Assembly: GCF_029784135.1 (NCBI RefSeq)
Contig: NC_073746.1
Location: 72,830,042-72,894,041 of the forward strand
Direction: 5' to 3'
Source: Toxorhynchites rutilus septentrionalis
Lineage: Eukaryota > Arthropoda > Insecta > Diptera > Culicidae
Length of the DNA stretch: 64,000 nucleotides
The notes below the pieces were generated by a model that saw only the letters and a list, made by a program, of their open reading frames with translations, ran no database searches and was not told the origin of the DNA. Every line of letters starts with the position of its first letter. The first letter of the stretch is position 1. Below are positions 63,085 to 64,000 of the stretch, piece by piece. Position numbers and translations under genes: made by a program.

Positions 63085-63970
63085 TTTCAAACAACGGCCT
63101 GTTATTTACTGAAGGCAATAGTTTTTTTTTCGATTTAGATAATGTATGTTGATGATATAACCTTGAGTAACTAACATTTTCTTTTTCGAATTTTTGCAAT
63201 TTATCTGCACATTTAACTCGTTAATCGGTGTTATGTCTGAGCGAACTAAGCGGACTAATTTGATAGAAATGAGATAATGACTTTGCTGTAATCAGATCAA
63301 AAACTTGTTAAAAGATACAAAGGATATAGCTCAAATTTGCCATTCGACTGGTTAAAAGTCGCATTACTGTGAGATGTAGAAAATGAATGAATTTGACTGA
63401 TCTTTACACCTTGATGTATAGTAGTAGTAGTTTTTCACACCACTTTACCCCGAACTCTTCGAGTCGAGAGGGAGCGTTTCTATTTAATGATTAGCTGCAT
63501 CCGAATAACCAGTATATCGCATCGGCTAATTACAAAAATACAAATTATAAAGTTGTGAAAAATCAACAAACTCATTTCTATTCTATCTCCCAGTTAACTG
63601 CGAATATTCCGTTCCGAATATTGCTAGCGTAGCTCATAAGTATATTTGTGAAAACTCCGAGATTTAATCAATACAACATGAGAGAGTAACAAAAATACGC
63701 ATTAAAATGAAAAATTTAAATGAGGAAATATGAAAACGATGCGGGAGACTTCGCTGATTCATTTTTAGAAATTAGTGCAGGTACAACCAACTTGCCGTCT
63801 TCTTTTCTTCCCGTATTGTTCTTTGAGGCTAAGAGATCATTTTGAAATTAACAAGGGCTTTGGAATATTTTTTTCGAAAATAAAGCAGGTAATTTTAATA
63901 TAAAATATAAAGCATAGATGTTTTTCAAATGTGAAAAGAATTGGAATGAAAAAAAAATGATACTTACATA
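63085..63970. other. Unassigned stretch
   Basis: AT-rich. A short GTA repeat lies at 63420-63431. No gene seen. Confidence 0.4.
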
Positions 63971-64000
63971 CACTCTGTCCAACTTCTATAAGATCAGGTG
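63971..64000 (+). mobile_element. Tc3-like element, left terminal repeat at window edge
   Basis: TA at 63969-63970 followed by CACTCTGTCCAACTTCTATA, matching the terminus at 1221 (inverse orientation) nearly exactly for the 30 visible bases. The rest of the element lies beyond the window. Confidence 0.7.

Overview
The window is eukaryotic, AT-rich and dominated by transposable elements. I infer a culicine mosquito (Aedes-like) genome. The reasons are a DD37E Tc1/mariner transposase, many tRNA-derived SINEs, an I-like LINE family, abundant small Helitrons, and histone-derived repeats. No bacterial operons, ribosome binding sites or CRISPR arrays are present.

One host gene is well supported. 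It lies on the minus strand and encodes a secreted CUB-domain protein in five coding exons: 44026-44119 (signal peptide), 29834-29952, 29524-29653, 28893-29438 and 28725-28828. All junctions are GT/AG, all phases agree, and the join gives 330 residues. Its first intron is about 14 kb and is packed with transposons. A TATA box and initiator-like site lie just upstream of the first exon. A second, much weaker candidate (minus strand, a short start exon at 63038-63084 and GC-rich sequence at 62111-62577) sits near the right edge.

Layout. 0-4.4 kb: DD37E mariner end inside a Tc3-like end, an inverted-repeat element, a Helitron block and a SINE. 4.4-11.7 kb: mostly unique sequence with a minisatellite, a histone-spacer repeat and a TTAA MITE. 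11.7-15.2 kb: Helitron blocks interrupted by a MITE, then a 5'-truncated SINE. 16.5-27.3 kb: a nest, in which a long inverted-repeat element holds a SINE and a pogo/Tigger element, and the pogo holds an I-like LINE and a MITE that itself holds a Helitron. 27.3-44.3 kb: the CUB gene and its transposon-filled intron (Helitron in Helitron, SINE, mariner and Tc3-like relics, a long Helitron array, a minus-strand LINE split by a SINE). 45-50.3 kb: MITEs, a LINE fragment and Helitron blocks. 50.6-55 kb: SINE, two degenerate histone H4/H1-like repeat units with a histone 3' stem-loop, and MITEs. 55.7-57.7 kb: PIF/Harbinger element with a hAT inserted in its transposase. 58.4-61.2 kb: an inverted-repeat element and a nearly complete DD41D (rosa-type) mariner.

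The genes do not form a pathway. The window is a record of successive insertions around one secreted-protein gene. Many insertions can be ordered in time because their target-site duplications or empty sites are still readable.
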